From Dyella_B sp035277725 (GTDB lineage: Bacteria > Pseudomonadota > Gammaproteobacteria > Xanthomonadales > Rhodanobacteraceae), in the NCBI RefSeq assembly GCF_035277725.1, contig NZ_DATEJY010000064.1, positions 1 through 33,268 on the forward strand: 33,268 nucleotides of DNA, written 5' to 3'. This document shows positions 24,966 through 33,268 of this stretch, piece by piece. Under the pieces are notes generated by a model that was not told where the DNA came from, ran no database searches, and was given only the letters and a program-made list of their open reading frames with translations. A program made the position numbers and the translations under genes. Each line of letters begins with the position of its first letter. The first letter of the stretch is position 1.

Positions 24966-25370
24966 ATGTTTCTACTGGATACCAATGTTGTTTCGGAGCT
25001 ACGCAAGCCGCGCCCGCATGGGGCGGTCGTTGCCTGGATTGAAGGTGTTGCGGAGGCCGATCTGTACCTAAGCGCTGTCACACTGGGCGAAATACAGGCG
25101 GGTGTCGAGCTCACGCGCGAACAGGACGCCCATAAGGCTATGGTCATTGAGACGTGGCTTGAGCAAGTGGTTGCGACCTACAACGTGCTGCCTATGGATG
25201 TCACCACATTCCGCTGTTGGGCCAAGCTGATGCACCGACAGTCGGACACTGTGAATGAAGATGCCATGATCGCTGCTACGGCAGTCGTGCATAAGTTGAC
25301 GGTTGTCACGCGCAACACGCGGGATTTTGAGCGCTTTCAAGTGCCGATACTTAATCCATTTTTGGGCTAA
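24966..25370 (+). CDS. Type II toxin, PIN-domain ribonuclease (VapC/FitB-like)
   Basis: A 134-residue PIN domain. The four acidic active-site residues are visible: D5 in LLDTNVVSEL, E42 in TLGEIQAG, D99 in VNEDAMIAAT and D120 in TRNTRDF. VapC-type toxins cleave tRNA or rRNA and halt translation when the antitoxin is degraded. LSAVTLGEIQAGVE and the overall length resemble FitB-like VapC. A GGGATAGG stretch just upstream serves as the ribosome-binding site. All catalytic residues are intact, so the toxin should be active. Confidence 0.93.
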   Translation: MFLLDTNVVSELRKPRPHGAVVAWIEGVAEADLYLSAVTLGEIQAGVELTREQDAHKAMVIETWLEQVVATYNVLPMDVTTFRCWAKLMHRQSDTVNEDAMIAATAVVHKLTVVTRNTRDFERFQVPILNPFLG

Positions 25371-25371
25371 C

Positions 25372-25409
25372 GGTAGCGCTCTGCTGCCCCGCAGCAAGGC
25401 CTGCCTACC
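25372..25409. repeat. Imperfect hairpin after the toxin gene
   Basis: Outer arms GGTAG/CTACC and inner arms TGCTGC/GCAGCA around CCC. It lies 2 bases after the toxin stop and has no T-tract. It may be a degenerate single REP (GTAG head) or weak terminator. Confidence 0.4.
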
Positions 25410-25461
25410 CCGCACAGCTAAAATAAGCGGCTTTCCCCATCTCTTTTCCCCGGAGCCGCTC

Positions 25462-26622
25462 ATGGATTTCCGTTTCACCGAAGACCAGTTGTCCATCCAA
25501 TCCATCGCGCGCGATTTTGCGCAAAAGCGCATTGCGCCGGTGGCGGCCGAGCTGGATGCCAAGGGCGAGTTTCCACTGGACAACATCCGCGAGATGGGCC
25601 AGCTCGGCCTGATGGGTATCGAGGTACCGCATGAATATGGCGGTGCAGGGCTGGATCCGGTTGGCTATGTGCTGGCGATGATCGAGATTGCCGCGGCGGA
25701 TGCGGCGACCTCCACCATCATGTCGGTGAACAACTCGCTGTTCTGCAACGGTATCCTCAAGCACGGCACGGAAGAGCAGAAGCAGAAGTACGTACGCGCG
25801 ATCGCGCAGGGCGATGCGATCGGCGCGTACGCGCTGACCGAGCCGCAGTCGGGTTCGGATGCATCGGCCATGCACACGCGTGCGTCGAAGAATGCCAATG
25901 GCGATTGGGTGATCAACGGCAAGAAGAGCTGGATCACCTCCGGCCCGGTGGCGCGCTATATCGTGCTGTTCGCGATCACCACGCCGGGCATCGGTGCGAA
26001 GGGTGTGTCGGCCTTCATCATCGATACGCAGCGTCCTGGTTTTCATGCCGGCAAGACGGAACCGAAGCTCGGCATCCGCGCATCGGCGACCTGCGAAATC
26101 GAATTCAACGATTACGTGTGCTCGAAGGAAGACTTGCTCGGCGACGAAGGCAAGGGCTTTTCGATCGCGATGGGCGTGCTCGATGCAGGTCGCATCGGCA
26201 TTGCATCGCAGGCGGTGGGTATCGCGCGCGCGGCGTATGAAGCCACCCTGCAATGGTCGCGCGATCGCAAGGCTTTCGGCCATCCGATCGGTACGTTCCA
26301 GATGACGCAGGCCAAGATCGCCGATATGAAGTGCAAGCTCGATGCGGCCACCTTGCTCACGCTGCGCGCGGCGTGGACGAAGGGCGAGGCGGAAAAGAAC
26401 GGTGGACGTTTCGGTACTGAAGCATCGGTCGCCAAGCTGGTGGCTTCGGAAGCGGCGATGTGGATTACCCACCAGGCCGTGCAGATTCACGGCGGCATGG
26501 GTTATTCGAAGGAGATGCCGCTGGAGCGTTATTTCCGCGACGCGAAGATCACCGAGATCTACGAAGGTACCAGCGAGATCCAGCGGCTTGTCATTGCGCG
26601 CGCGGAAACTGGTCTCCGCTGA
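25462..26622 (+). CDS. Acyl-CoA dehydrogenase (short/medium-chain type)
   Basis: A 386-residue flavoprotein of the acyl-CoA dehydrogenase family. It opens FRFTEDQLSIQSIARDFAQK; FAD-binding stretches are YALTEPQSGSDASAM and WITSGPVARY, and the C-terminal bundle has QIHGGMGYSKEMPLERYFRD. The catalytic base is the Glu of ITEIYEGTSEIQ, the position used in short- and medium-chain enzymes. It oxidises acyl-CoA to enoyl-CoA and passes electrons to ETF. ATG 25462 follows CCGGAGCC at proper spacing; upstream frame in the same phase overlaps the toxin gene and is not used. A terminator follows, so it appears monocistronic. Confidence 0.95.
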   Translation: MDFRFTEDQLSIQSIARDFAQKRIAPVAAELDAKGEFPLDNIREMGQLGLMGIEVPHEYGGAGLDPVGYVLAMIEIAAADAATSTIMSVNNSLFCNGILKHGTEEQKQKYVRAIAQGDAIGAYALTEPQSGSDASAMHTRASKNANGDWVINGKKSWITSGPVARYIVLFAITTPGIGAKGVSAFIIDTQRPGFHAGKTEPKLGIRASATCEIEFNDYVCSKEDLLGDEGKGFSIAMGVLDAGRIGIASQAVGIARAAYEATLQWSRDRKAFGHPIGTFQMTQAKIADMKCKLDAATLLTLRAAWTKGEAEKNGGRFGTEASVAKLVASEAAMWITHQAVQIHGGMGYSKEMPLERYFRDAKITEIYEGTSEIQRLVIARAETGLR

Positions 26623-26646
26623 CATCCGGGCATCATGGCTGACCAT

Positions 26647-26679
26647 GCGCGGCATGCAATATGCCGCGCCTTTCTTTTT
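26647..26679 (+). terminator. Rho-independent terminator of the acyl-CoA dehydrogenase gene
   Basis: A perfect 9-bp stem GCGCGGCAT / ATGCCGCGC with a GCAAT loop, followed by CTTTCTTTTT. The remaining 197 bases to the peptidase start hold its leader; a heptamer GTTGACG occurs twice, 11 bases apart, at 26713 and 26724. Confidence 0.92.
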
Positions 26680-26876
26680 ATAGAACCATTCGGACGGCGT
26701 CATGCCGTGCGTGTTGACGAATCGTTGACGCGCTTGCGTAGTACTTATGACGCAACCCTCCATTCGAGAGGGAAGGGGAAATCCGTATCACATCCTGCAC
26801 GGCGTAAGACGCCGGCACCGTGCCGCGTACATGAAACGTGCGCGCGTATCGATCAACCTCAACTCTGGAGCCTTCC

Positions 26877-28748
26877 ATGACTCATAACGTTGCCGTTATT
26901 GGTGTGAAACACGTGCGCAAGCTAGGCTTGCCGTTTGCGTTATCCCTGGCGGTGGTATCGCTGTCCGCGCAGGCCGGCACAGGTGGCTGGAAAGAGGTGC
27001 AGGCAAGCGCCGTGGCGCAAGCGCAGGCAGCCGTGCAGAACGTGGACCACAGCGCGCATGACGAGGCGTTGGCGAGCGCAGCGCATCAGGCGGTGTCGCT
27101 GGGCGATAGCGAAACGGTGTCGGTGACCGTGGCGCTCAACCTGCGCAACGAAGGTGCGCTGGACAGTTATCTGAAGGCGATCAACGATCCTAAAAGCTTG
27201 CTGTTCGGACAGTTTCTGAGCAGCGACCAGTTCGTGCAGCAATTCAGTCCCACGCAGGCGCAGGTGGATGCGGTGGTGGCGTATCTGAAGCAGGCGGGTT
27301 TCCAGAACGTGGAGGTCAGCGCCAATCGCTTGCTGGTCAATGCAACCGGACCGCACACGGCGGTGCAGAGCGCGTTCCGCACCCATCTGGTGCGCTTCAA
27401 CCTGGACAACCGCAAGGTATTCGCGAATGACGCGTCGATTTCCGTGCCGTCCGAACTGGGCACGGTGGTGAAGTCGGTACTGGGTTTGGACAATCTGGCG
27501 CAGATTCACACTTACCACCACATCCTCGCGCCGGATGCGCGCCAGCCGGTGCAGACCAACGCGGTGTCCGGTTCGACCACGTCGCACAATCCCAAGGAGT
27601 TTCCCGCCATCTACAACGTAGGCAGCACGCCGACCGCTGCCAATACGTCCGTAGGCGTGATCAGCTGGGGCAGCGATGCGCAGTCGTTGACCGATCTGCA
27701 GACCTATGCGAGCAACAATGGCTTCACCGTGTCGGCTTCGGTGGTGAAGACCGGCGCCAGCGGCTCGACGTATCTCGACGACAGCAGCAATGGCGACGTC
27801 GAGTGGGACCTGGATACCCAGACCATTCTGGGCGTGAGCGGCGGCGTGAAGCAGATCCTGCTATATACCGCGCCGTACGACGGCGTGACTCATCCGACCA
27901 TCGCCGATCTCACCAATGCGTACAACGGCGCGGTGACGGCGAACGTGGCCAAGGTGATCAACGTCTCGCTGGGTATCGACGAAGGCAGCACCACCGGCCA
28001 GTCGGCGGACGATGCGGTGTTCAAGCAGGCGGTGGCGCAAGGGCAGACGTTCTCCGTCGCATCGGGCGATGCGGGCGTGTATCAGTGGTCCACCGACAGC
28101 CTCGGCGGCGGCCCCGGTTACGTCGCCAATTCGCGCGGTACGGTAAAGATCAATCTTGCGCATTATTCGGTGAGCGAGCCGGCGACCTCGCCCTACGTGA
28201 TCGCCGTGGGCGGCACCACGCTGTATACGAGCAGCGGTGCCTATGGTGGCGAAACGGTGTGGAACGAAGGGCTCGCCGCCATCAGCGCGCCGTTGGACAA
28301 CAACAAGCGCCTGTGGGCGACCGGCGGCGGCGTGAGCGCGAATGAAGCCGCGCCTTCGTGGCAGGTGTCCGCGCTGGGCAGTTCCGTCACCCATCGCGAG
28401 CTGCCTGATCTTGCGTTCGACGCGGCTTCCGCTTCGGGTGCGCAGATTACCTACGCCGGATCGACCTACACGGTGGGCGGCACCAGCCTTGCCTCGCCGA
28501 TCTTCGTGGGCATCTGGGCGCGCGTGCAGTCGGGCCTGGGCAATGCACTGGGTTTCCCCGCATCCAGCCTCTATGGCTACATCCCCAGCAATCCGACGCT
28601 GGTGAACGACGTGACCTCGGGCAACAACGGTTACAACGGCTATGGCTACAACGCGGCTGCCGGCTGGGACAACACCACCGGTTTCGGCAGCCTCAACATT
28701 GCCAACTTCTACAACTTCGTGAAGAACACCAGCAATTTTGCGCGGTGA
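26877..28748 (+). CDS. Secreted S53 (sedolisin) peptidase, xanthomonalisin-like
   Basis: A 623-residue preproenzyme. A signal peptide (LGLPFALSLAVVSLSAQAG) is followed by an S53 activation prodomain (residues ~60-215: DSYLKAINDPKSLLFGQFLS, FSPTQAQVDAVVAYLKQAGF). The catalytic domain has the Glu-Asp pair in GDVEWDLDTQ, the oxyanion Asp region near ASGDAGVYQW, and the nucleophile in GGTSLASPIFVG. The C-terminal Ca-binding loop is in NDVTSGNNGYNGYG and AAAGWDNTTGFGS. Sedolisins are acid-active serine-carboxyl proteases that self-process at low pH. ATG 26877 has GGAG 7-8 bases upstream; an upstream ATG at 26838 was rejected because it would place a charged segment before the signal. Confidence 0.94.
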   Translation: MTHNVAVIGVKHVRKLGLPFALSLAVVSLSAQAGTGGWKEVQASAVAQAQAAVQNVDHSAHDEALASAAHQAVSLGDSETVSVTVALNLRNEGALDSYLKAINDPKSLLFGQFLSSDQFVQQFSPTQAQVDAVVAYLKQAGFQNVEVSANRLLVNATGPHTAVQSAFRTHLVRFNLDNRKVFANDASISVPSELGTVVKSVLGLDNLAQIHTYHHILAPDARQPVQTNAVSGSTTSHNPKEFPAIYNVGSTPTAANTSVGVISWGSDAQSLTDLQTYASNNGFTVSASVVKTGASGSTYLDDSSNGDVEWDLDTQTILGVSGGVKQILLYTAPYDGVTHPTIADLTNAYNGAVTANVAKVINVSLGIDEGSTTGQSADDAVFKQAVAQGQTFSVASGDAGVYQWSTDSLGGGPGYVANSRGTVKINLAHYSVSEPATSPYVIAVGGTTLYTSSGAYGGETVWNEGLAAISAPLDNNKRLWATGGGVSANEAAPSWQVSALGSSVTHRELPDLAFDAASASGAQITYAGSTYTVGGTSLASPIFVGIWARVQSGLGNALGFPASSLYGYIPSNPTLVNDVTSGNNGYNGYGYNAAAGWDNTTGFGSLNIANFYNFVKNTSNFAR

Positions 28749-28773
28749 TGCGGGGCCGATGTCCGGGTTCTCG

Positions 28774-28844
28774 CAGGTTGGGGTGCGAACCCCAACATAA
28801 GGGTCAACCTGGCATGGCGATGTTGGGTTTGCACCCCAACCTAC
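28774..28844. repeat. REP doublet, family A copy 3
   Basis: It opens GCAGGTTGGGGTGCGAACCC followed by CAACAT and closes ATGTTGGGTTTGCACCCCAA followed by CCTAC. It lies 25 bases after the peptidase stop and immediately before a bidirectional terminator. Confidence 0.85.
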
Positions 28845-28846
28845 AA

Positions 28847-28876
28847 AAAAAGCCCCGGCGTGTGCCGGGGCTTTTT
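28847..28876. terminator. Bidirectional rho-independent terminator
   Basis: The stem AAAAAGCCCCGGC / GCCGGGGCTTTTT with loop GTGT works on both strands, serving the convergent peptidase and RND operons. Confidence 0.92.
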
Positions 28877-28929
28877 CTGTTTCATCATTCCCTCAATGCC
28901 CGCGATTCGGATCCGAATCGAAGGGCTAC

Positions 28930-31900
28930 TTAGTGCTCATGGCGAGCCAGCTTATGCGTCGCCTCATCCATCTTGTCGCCCAGCATGCGGCGCACACTCA
29001 CGTAGAACACCGGAATCAGCAGCAGGCCGAGGAAGGTGGCGAACAGCATGCCACCAATCACGCCGGTGCCGATTTCATGGCGGGAGTTGGCGCCAGCGCC
29101 GGTGGACGTCACCAGCGGCAGTACGCCGAGGATGAAGGCCATCGAGGTCATCAGGATCGGGCGCAGTCGCAGGCGGGCCGCGGTGACCACGGACTCGAAC
29201 AGCGTCTTGCCCTCGGCTTGCTGTTCCACCGCGAATTCCACGATCAGGATCGCGTTCTTCGCGGCCAGGCCGATCACCGTCACCATGCCGATCTTGAAGT
29301 ACATGTCGTTCGGGAAGCCGCGCAACATGGATGCCAGCACCATGCCCAGCAGGCCCAACGGCACCACCAGCAACACGGCCACCGGAATCGACCAGCTTTC
29401 ATACAACGCTGACAAGCACAGGAACACGATGAAGATCGACAGGATCATCAGCAATGTCGCCGAGTTGCCCGCCAGCAATTCCTGATACGACTGGCCGGTC
29501 CAATCCGCACCGAAGCCATGCGGCAGATCGTTGTTCACGATGTCCTGCAAGGTCGACATGGCCTGGCCGCTGGAGTAGCCCTTGTTGGCATCGCCCACGA
29601 TTTCGATGGCCGGATAGCCGTTGTAGCGCGTGAGCGAAGGCGAAGCCATGCTCCAGGTGGAATGCACCACGCTGGACAGCGGAATCATGTTGTACGGCCC
29701 GTACGGCGATGTGCTGGAACTGCTGCTCGATGAACTCGTCGAGCTGCCGGACGTGCTGCTGGTGCTCAGCGAGCTCGGCGTGTAGATGTGGCTGAGTGCA
29801 TCCGTATCCATGCGATACGGCGCATCGGCCTGCACCATCACGCGCTTCACGCGGTCTTCGTAGATGAAGTTGTTGATGTAGACCGGCGCCAGCATCAGCT
29901 GGATCGCGGTGTACACGTCGCTCACCGACAAGCCCAGCGCACCGGCCTGCACGCGATCCACCGTGAGGTTGTACTGCGGCGCGTCCGGCAGGATGTTCGG
30001 GCGGGTGCCGAACAGCACCGGGCTCTTGGACGCCTTGCCCAGCAGCATGCCCATCGCCTGCGCCAGCTCGCCACGCGACTGGCCGCTGCGTGCCTGCAGG
30101 TACATGTCCAGGCCGCCGAACTGGCTGAGGCCGCGGATGGTCGGCAGGTTCACCACGAAGATCTGCGCGTCGTGGATGCCGTGCAGCACGCCGTTTGCCT
30201 TCAGGATGAAGTCATCCGCGGTGATCGAGCGCTCGCTCCAGTCCTTGAGCTTGATGAACACCATGCCGGCGTTTTCGCTGCGGCCGATGAAGCTGAAGCC
30301 GCTGATCTGGTACATGCCGACGTAGTCGTTCTTCAGCGGGCTCTTTTCGAGCGTGTCATGGACTTCCTTCATGACCTGCTCGGACCGCTCAAGCGACGCA
30401 CCCGGCGGCAAGCCGACGATGGCCAGCGCGAAACCCTGGTCTTCGCTGGGCACGAAGCCGGTGGGCAGTCTGGTGTAGAGGAAGCCGGCCAGCATGGCGA
30501 CCAGCACGAACACGATCATCCAGCGCGGCGCATGGCGGACGGCACTGCCGATGTGGCCCTGGTAGGTATGCGTGACGCGGTCGAAGATGTTGTTGAACGC
30601 GCGGTAGATGACGTTCTTCTTGTGCTCGTGCGTCGGCTTGAGGATGGTGGCGCACAGCGCCGGCGTGAATGACAGCGCGAGGAACGCGGAGAAGCCCATC
30701 GACACCGCGATGGTCAGCGCGAACTGCTTGTAGATCACGCCGGTGGCGCCCGGCTGCAGGGCGGACGGCACGAACACCGCCGCCAGCACCACGGTGATGG
30801 CCACCACCGCACCGGTGATCTGGCTCATCGCCTTGCGCGTGGCTTCCTTCGGCGGCAGGTTTTCCTCGGTCATGATGCGTTCGACGTTCTCGATCACCAC
30901 GATCGCGTCGTCCACCACGATACCGATGGCCAGCACCATGCCGAACAAAGTGAGCTGATTGATGGTGAAGCCCATCGGCGCGAGGCCAATGAAGGTGCCG
31001 AGCAGGGCAACCGGAATCACCAGCGTGGGGATGACCGTGGCGCGGAAGTTCTGCAGGAAGATCAGCATCACGAAGAAGACGAGGATGATCGCCTCGATCA
31101 GCGTGTGCATCACTTCATTGATCGACACGCGCACGAACGGCGTGCTGTCGTACGGCGCGAACCAGGTGACGCCCTGCGGGAAATCCTTGGCCAGTTCGTC
31201 CATCTTCGAACGCACGGCTTCGGCGACCTGCAGCGCGTTCGCACCCGGCAGCAACTGCACGCCGAAACCGCCGACCGGCTGGCCGCTCCAGGTGGAGGCG
31301 AAGCCATAGGTTTGCGGACCGAGCTGGATGCGTGCGATGTCCTTCAGGCGCACCGTGGTGCCGTCGGGATTGGCGCGCAGGATGATGTTGCCGAACTGCT
31401 CGGGCGTGGAGAACAGGCCTTCAGCCGAGACGGTGGCGGTGAAGCTCTGGCCGTCGGGCGCGGGATCGGAACCCAGCGAACCGGCCGCGAACTGCACGTT
31501 CTGGGCGGAGATCGCGCTTTCCACCTGGGAGGCGGAGAGGCCGTAGCCCTGCATCTTGTCCGGATTCAGCCACACGCGCATGCCGTACTCGGAGCCCACC
31601 TGGAAGGTGCTGCCCACGCCGGGAATACGACCGATCGTGTTGATGACTTGCGAACCGACGATGTCGCTGAGGCGGCCGCTATCGACCTCGGGATTGTTGG
31701 AGATCAGGCCCACGAACATCAGGAAGTCCGGGTTGGCCTTGGCCACCACCACGCCCTGCTGCGTCACCGCGGCCGGCAACTGCGGCTGTGCCAGCGACAC
31801 CTTGTTCTGCACCTGCACCTGCGCGATGTCAGGGTCGGTACCGGTGGCAAAGCTTAGCGTGATGGTGGACGTGCCGTTCGAGTTCGAGGCCGAACTGAAG

Positions 31901-32130
31901 TACAGCAGGTTGTCCACGCCGGTGAGTTGCTGCTCGATCACCTTGGTGACCGTGTCTTCCATGGTCTGCGCACTGGCACCCGGGAAGGTGGCGGTGACCG
32001 TGACCTGCGGTGGCGCGATGTTGGGGTAGGACTCCACACCCATGCCCAGCACCGAAATGATGCCGACCAGGGTGATCAGAATGGCGACCACCCACGCGAA
32101 AATAGGGCGGTCGATAAAGAAACTCGGCAT
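28930..32130 (-). CDS. RND multidrug efflux permease (AcrB/MexB-like, HAE-1)
   Basis: A 1066-residue inner-membrane transporter. It opens FFIDRPIFAWVVAILITLVG, typical of HAE-1 pumps. The proton-relay Asp pair is in GIVVDDAIVVIENVER, and ENLPPKEATRKAMSQ and RNAMLI-like AKNAILIVEFA motifs are present. Twelve membrane helices and two large periplasmic loops are expected. Residues 786-808 are an unusual Ser/Thr run (SSLSTSSTSGSSTSSSS and onward) in the second periplasmic loop. Length is about 20 residues above MexB, matching this insert. GGAG precedes the ATG; the gene follows the adaptor gene by 11 bases, so the two form an operon. No outer-membrane gene follows in the window. Confidence 0.95.
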   Translation of the reverse strand: MPSFFIDRPIFAWVVAILITLVGIISVLGMGVESYPNIAPPQVTVTATFPGASAQTMEDTVTKVIEQQLTGVDNLLYFSSASNSNGTSTITLSFATGTDPDIAQVQVQNKVSLAQPQLPAAVTQQGVVVAKANPDFLMFVGLISNNPEVDSGRLSDIVGSQVINTIGRIPGVGSTFQVGSEYGMRVWLNPDKMQGYGLSASQVESAISAQNVQFAAGSLGSDPAPDGQSFTATVSAEGLFSTPEQFGNIILRANPDGTTVRLKDIARIQLGPQTYGFASTWSGQPVGGFGVQLLPGANALQVAEAVRSKMDELAKDFPQGVTWFAPYDSTPFVRVSINEVMHTLIEAIILVFFVMLIFLQNFRATVIPTLVIPVALLGTFIGLAPMGFTINQLTLFGMVLAIGIVVDDAIVVIENVERIMTEENLPPKEATRKAMSQITGAVVAITVVLAAVFVPSALQPGATGVIYKQFALTIAVSMGFSAFLALSFTPALCATILKPTHEHKKNVIYRAFNNIFDRVTHTYQGHIGSAVRHAPRWMIVFVLVAMLAGFLYTRLPTGFVPSEDQGFALAIVGLPPGASLERSEQVMKEVHDTLEKSPLKNDYVGMYQISGFSFIGRSENAGMVFIKLKDWSERSITADDFILKANGVLHGIHDAQIFVVNLPTIRGLSQFGGLDMYLQARSGQSRGELAQAMGMLLGKASKSPVLFGTRPNILPDAPQYNLTVDRVQAGALGLSVSDVYTAIQLMLAPVYINNFIYEDRVKRVMVQADAPYRMDTDALSHIYTPSSLSTSSTSGSSTSSSSSSSSTSPYGPYNMIPLSSVVHSTWSMASPSLTRYNGYPAIEIVGDANKGYSSGQAMSTLQDIVNNDLPHGFGADWTGQSYQELLAGNSATLLMILSIFIVFLCLSALYESWSIPVAVLLVVPLGLLGMVLASMLRGFPNDMYFKIGMVTVIGLAAKNAILIVEFAVEQQAEGKTLFESVVTAARLRLRPILMTSMAFILGVLPLVTSTGAGANSRHEIGTGVIGGMLFATFLGLLLIPVFYVSVRRMLGDKMDEATHKLARHEH

Positions 32131-32141
32131 CCGTGTTCTCC

Positions 32142-33268
32142 TTACTGATGACCGGCGGGCGCGGGACCTTGGCCGGCGGGAGCCTGGTCAGGCTTCCACG
32201 GGGTGGCCTTGGCGGGTGCACCCGGTTTGACGCCCTGGATGCCCGACACGATCACCTGATCACCGGCAGCAAGGCCGCTGGTGACGATCCAGTCGTGGCC
32301 GAGCATGGTGTCGGCCGACACGCGCTTCTGCGCGACGTTGCCGTCCTGGCCAACCACCAGGGCATAGGCACCGACGGGGTCGCGCTGGATGCCGGCCTGC
32401 GGAATCAGGAACACCTTGTTCAGCTCACCCATGTTGGCGGTGAGGGTGACGTACATGCCTGGTAACACACGGCGGTTGGGATTGGGCACCACGGCACGCA
32501 GGTTGATCGCACCGGTCGTCGGATTGACCGACGTATCCGAGAAATCCAGGGTGCCTTGCTTGTCGTATTTGACGCCGCTGGGCAGGGTGATCTGCACCGT
32601 GGTCTTGTCCGGATCGGCAAGCTGCACGTTGCCATTGGACTGGGCGTGGCGCAGCGTCTCGAGATCGGCGGCGCTCATGGTGAAGTTGACGTACAGCGGA
32701 TCGAGTTGGTCCACCGTGGTCAGCAGAGTCGCATTGGCACCCGCATCGGTCGTGCTGTTGCCGACGATGGCGCCTTCCGTCACCTGCTGCTCGCCAGCGC
32801 GGCCATCGATCGGCGCGGTCACGTTGGTGTAGCCCAGATTGATGCGCGCGGTCTGTACGTTCGCTTCGGCCTGCTTCACGGCAGCCTGTGCGGAACGCTC
32901 GTTGGCTTCGTCGGTATCCAGTTGCTGGCGCGAGATATAGCCTTGTGGCACCAACTGGCGGTCGCGGTTGGCGATCACATGTGCATTGGTATAGCTGGCC
33001 TGGGAGGAAGCCAGCGCGGCTTCGGCATTGGCCAGTGCGGCCTTGTAAGGCACCGGATCGATCTGGAACAGGGGCTGGCCCTGCTTTACATCCGTGCCTT
33101 CGGTATAGACGCGCTTGAGCAGCACGCCCGATACGCGTGCACGCACGTCGGCGCTGCGGAAGGCGGACAGGCGTCCTACCAGGTCTTTGGTCAGCGGCAC
33201 GTTCTGCGGCTGGGCATCGATCACCCCCACCGTCGGCGGCGGCATCTTGGGTGGACCTTGTTCCTTGC
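32142..33268 (-). CDS. RND periplasmic adaptor subunit (MexA/AcrA-like), 5' truncated by window end
   Basis: At least 375 residues are visible. The frame continues upstream of the first Met at 33245 (reading KEQGPPK before it), so the signal, probably a lipoprotein leader, lies outside the window. Visible parts: membrane-fusion start VGVIDAQPQNVPLTKDLVGR, lipoyl half-motifs RSADVRARVSGVLLKRVY and GYTNVTAPIDGRAGEQQV around a coiled-coil hairpin, beta-barrel, and the membrane-proximal domain. The C-terminus is Pro/Ala-rich (PDQAPAGQGPAPAGHQ). It links the permease to a TolC-like channel. A regulator is expected upstream, out of view. Confidence 0.94.
   Translation of the reverse strand, partial: KEQGPPKMPPPTVGVIDAQPQNVPLTKDLVGRLSAFRSADVRARVSGVLLKRVYTEGTDVKQGQPLFQIDPVPYKAALANAEAALASSQASYTNAHVIANRDRQLVPQGYISRQQLDTDEANERSAQAAVKQAEANVQTARINLGYTNVTAPIDGRAGEQQVTEGAIVGNSTTDAGANATLLTTVDQLDPLYVNFTMSAADLETLRHAQSNGNVQLADPDKTTVQITLPSGVKYDKQGTLDFSDTSVNPTTGAINLRAVVPNPNRRVLPGMYVTLTANMGELNKVFLIPQAGIQRDPVGAYALVVGQDGNVAQKRVSADTMLGHDWIVTSGLAAGDQVIVSGIQGVKPGAPAKATPWKPDQAPAGQGPAPAGHQ

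Noticed and set aside
25405..26763. 452-codon open frame antisense to the acyl-CoA dehydrogenase
   Set aside because: No ribosome-binding site or domain; opposite strand encodes an intact conserved enzyme with its own terminator.

Overview
The window looks like a chromosome segment of a high-GC gammaproteobacterium of the Lysobacterales (Xanthomonadales), most likely Rhodanobacteraceae (Dyella/Rhodanobacter/Frateuria type). This is inferred from the protein set (split MetH, a xanthomonalisin-like S53 peptidase, a MexAB-type pump), GC-rich codon use, and abundant intergenic REP-like palindromes with GTAGG heads. No phage, insertion sequence or CRISPR array is visible.

Layout. Positions 1-2.8 kb hold small envelope or stress-type proteins (a glycine-zipper protein cut by the window edge, a small lipoprotein, a stress-protein-like membrane protein) and a YghA-like short-chain dehydrogenase. 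From 2956 to 15505 lies the core: a tightly overlapping operon for alternative complex III (actABCDEF), a small unknown membrane protein, a SCO copper chaperone, and a caa3-type cytochrome c oxidase (coxB-coxA-coxC-coxD). Together these would carry electrons from quinol through ACIII and cytochrome c to oxygen. The CoxA helix VI motif YSHPAVY marks it as an A2-type heme-copper oxidase. Positions 15.5-18.9 kb hold more small, probably stress-related genes: an ETFPASDP-motif protein, a Pro/Gln-rich protein plus cupin, a second YghA-like dehydrogenase carrying a Tat-type leader, a DUF4142 protein, a small basic protein and a DUF2795-like remnant. A tRNA-Val(CAC) with a clear promoter and terminator follows.

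Positions 19.3-24.7 kb hold a LAB_N-domain protein and, on the minus strand, a methionine-cycle unit: an ArsR-methyltransferase fusion regulator (SahR-like) followed by a methionine synthase split into two genes. Positions 24.7-25.4 kb are a Phd/VapC toxin-antitoxin pair behind a perfect 22-bp palindrome. An acyl-CoA dehydrogenase, a secreted S53 (sedolisin) peptidase and an RND efflux permease and adaptor (adaptor cut by the window end) complete the window.

The most unusual structure is the repeat content. GTAGG-headed inverted REP pairs in two covarying subfamilies sit at gene ends; one even supplies the metH2 stop codon. Larger mosaic repeats built around a CGTCATTCCAGC hairpin pair occur three times, with a diverged fourth relative. 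Two of these have invaded the respiratory operon. One separates coxB from coxA, and one lies inside the open 5' region of actE, between the only SD-supported start and the lipoprotein signal.
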